The notes beneath the pieces were generated by a model. The model was given only the letters and a program-made list of their open reading frames with translations. It was not told the DNA's origin and ran no database searches. Both the position numbers and the translations under genes were made by a program. A DNA stretch of 44,112 nucleotides. Source: Oscillospiraceae bacterium. Lineage in GTDB: Bacteria; Bacillota; Clostridia; Oscillospirales; CAG-382. This document shows positions 43,366 through 44,112 of this stretch, piece after piece. Numbering within the stretch: position 1 is the stretch's first letter; each line of letters opens with the position of its first letter. The DNA is taken from assembly GCA_022508745.1 (NCBI GenBank), contig JAFLUP010000013.1, positions 1 through 44,112 of the forward strand, read 5' to 3'.

Positions 43366-43809
43366 TCAGAACAGTTCTCTGGACTTGGGCGCGTCCTGCT
43401 GGGGAACGGCGTCTGCGGTGACGTCCACGTTCTTGGGCGTCACGATGTACGTCGCGTCCGATACCTTTTTGATGTTGCCTTCGATGGCGAACACCACACC
43501 GCCGAGGAAGTCCAGAATCCGGCGGACGGTTTCCTTGTTGGTATCCTCAAAGTTGATGACGACCGTGCGCTTGGCAAGCAGATGCTCGCCGATGCCGAAG
43601 GCGGAATCGATCCGTTCCGGCTTGACGACCTTCATCTCCAGCGCGGCGGAAGAGCCGACGCCGGTGGTTTTGGGCGAGGGGGAAGCGGCAGCCTTCGTTT
43701 CGAACTGCTCGGTGGTCTCCTCATCGGAAGAAGTGAAGTTTTCCTCTTCCTCGTCCACGTAGCCGTCCGTGTCCTTGAACATGTCGTTGATGCGTCCTAA
43801 AAATCCCAT
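43366..43809 (-). CDS. sepF: Cell division protein SepF
   Basis: MGFLGRINDMFKD; VVINFEDTNKETVRRILDFLGGVVFAIEGNIKKVSDATYIVTPKNVDV. Confidence 0.92.
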   Translation of the reverse strand: MGFLGRINDMFKDTDGYVDEEEENFTSSDEETTEQFETKAAASPSPKTTGVGSSAALEMKVVKPERIDSAFGIGEHLLAKRTVVINFEDTNKETVRRILDFLGGVVFAIEGNIKKVSDATYIVTPKNVDVTADAVPQQDAPKSRELF

Positions 43810-43851
43810 GGTGTATACCTCCGTATCATGTTTTTATCTGAATGGTTTTCT

Positions 43852-44112
43852 TTATTCCTGATGGATGGTGTGCAGCGGGGGGCGTTCGCCGAAGATGCCG
43901 CTCCCGATCCGCACCAGATTCGCGCCGCAGGATACGGCGCACAGGTAGTCCCCGCTCATGCCGGCGGAAAGCACCGCCCAGTCGGAAACTGTCCCACTTC
44001 TATTATCCACTTTTTTGGCGCGAATGTCAATGAATTTTTGATAGATTTTTTGAAAATATTGCAGATTTTCTTCCGGATGGACGGTTTTCGGCGGAATGGT
44101 CATCAATCCGCG
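43852..44112 (-). CDS. YggS-family PLP homeostasis protein, C-terminal part (gene extends beyond the window)
   Basis: RGLMTIPP...WAVLSAGMSGDYLCAVSCGANLVRIGSGIFGERPP; upstream part beyond 44112. Confidence 0.85.
   Translation of the reverse strand, partial: RGLMTIPPKTVHPEENLQYFQKIYQKFIDIRAKKVDNRSGTVSDWAVLSAGMSGDYLCAVSCGANLVRIGSGIFGERPPLHTIHQE

Overview
The window is 44.1 kb of a low-to-mid-GC Firmicutes/Clostridia-type chromosome; the taxon is inferred from gene content and codon style, not proven. Left part: tRNA-Asn followed by a terminator and a periodic mini-hairpin array, a translationally coupled pair of XRE regulators, pcp, and a small XRE repressor divergent from zinc-ribbon membrane proteins across a two-site operator. 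The most interesting block is 5.1-11.1 kb: a putative operon with a class B sortase, two SipW-type (ER-type) signal peptidases, three TasA/camelysin-like secreted subunits and a PPQTG-anchored membrane-spanning protein. Nearly every intercistronic gap in it contains a strong stem-loop. Convergent to it is a 2061-aa S8 protease with PA, dockerin, Big_2, cohesin-like and C-terminal repeat modules and an SPETG sorting signal, matching the (S/P)PxTG class used by C. difficile SrtB. Next come an aldo/keto reductase, an internally duplicated protein, a GH127 enzyme, an electron-bifurcating-type [FeFe] hydrogenase operon (hydCBA), an ADP-ribosylglycohydrolase and a YfhO-like protein. A 53-aa Asn/Gln-rich ORF that is missing from the supplied ORF track follows. 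The right end is a housekeeping block on the minus strand: rlmH, flavin reductase, rqcH, Nif3-like, split transketolase, rluD, lspA, ileS, divIVA, yggT, sepF and a partial yggS. All product names come from reading protein motifs by eye; no searches were run.
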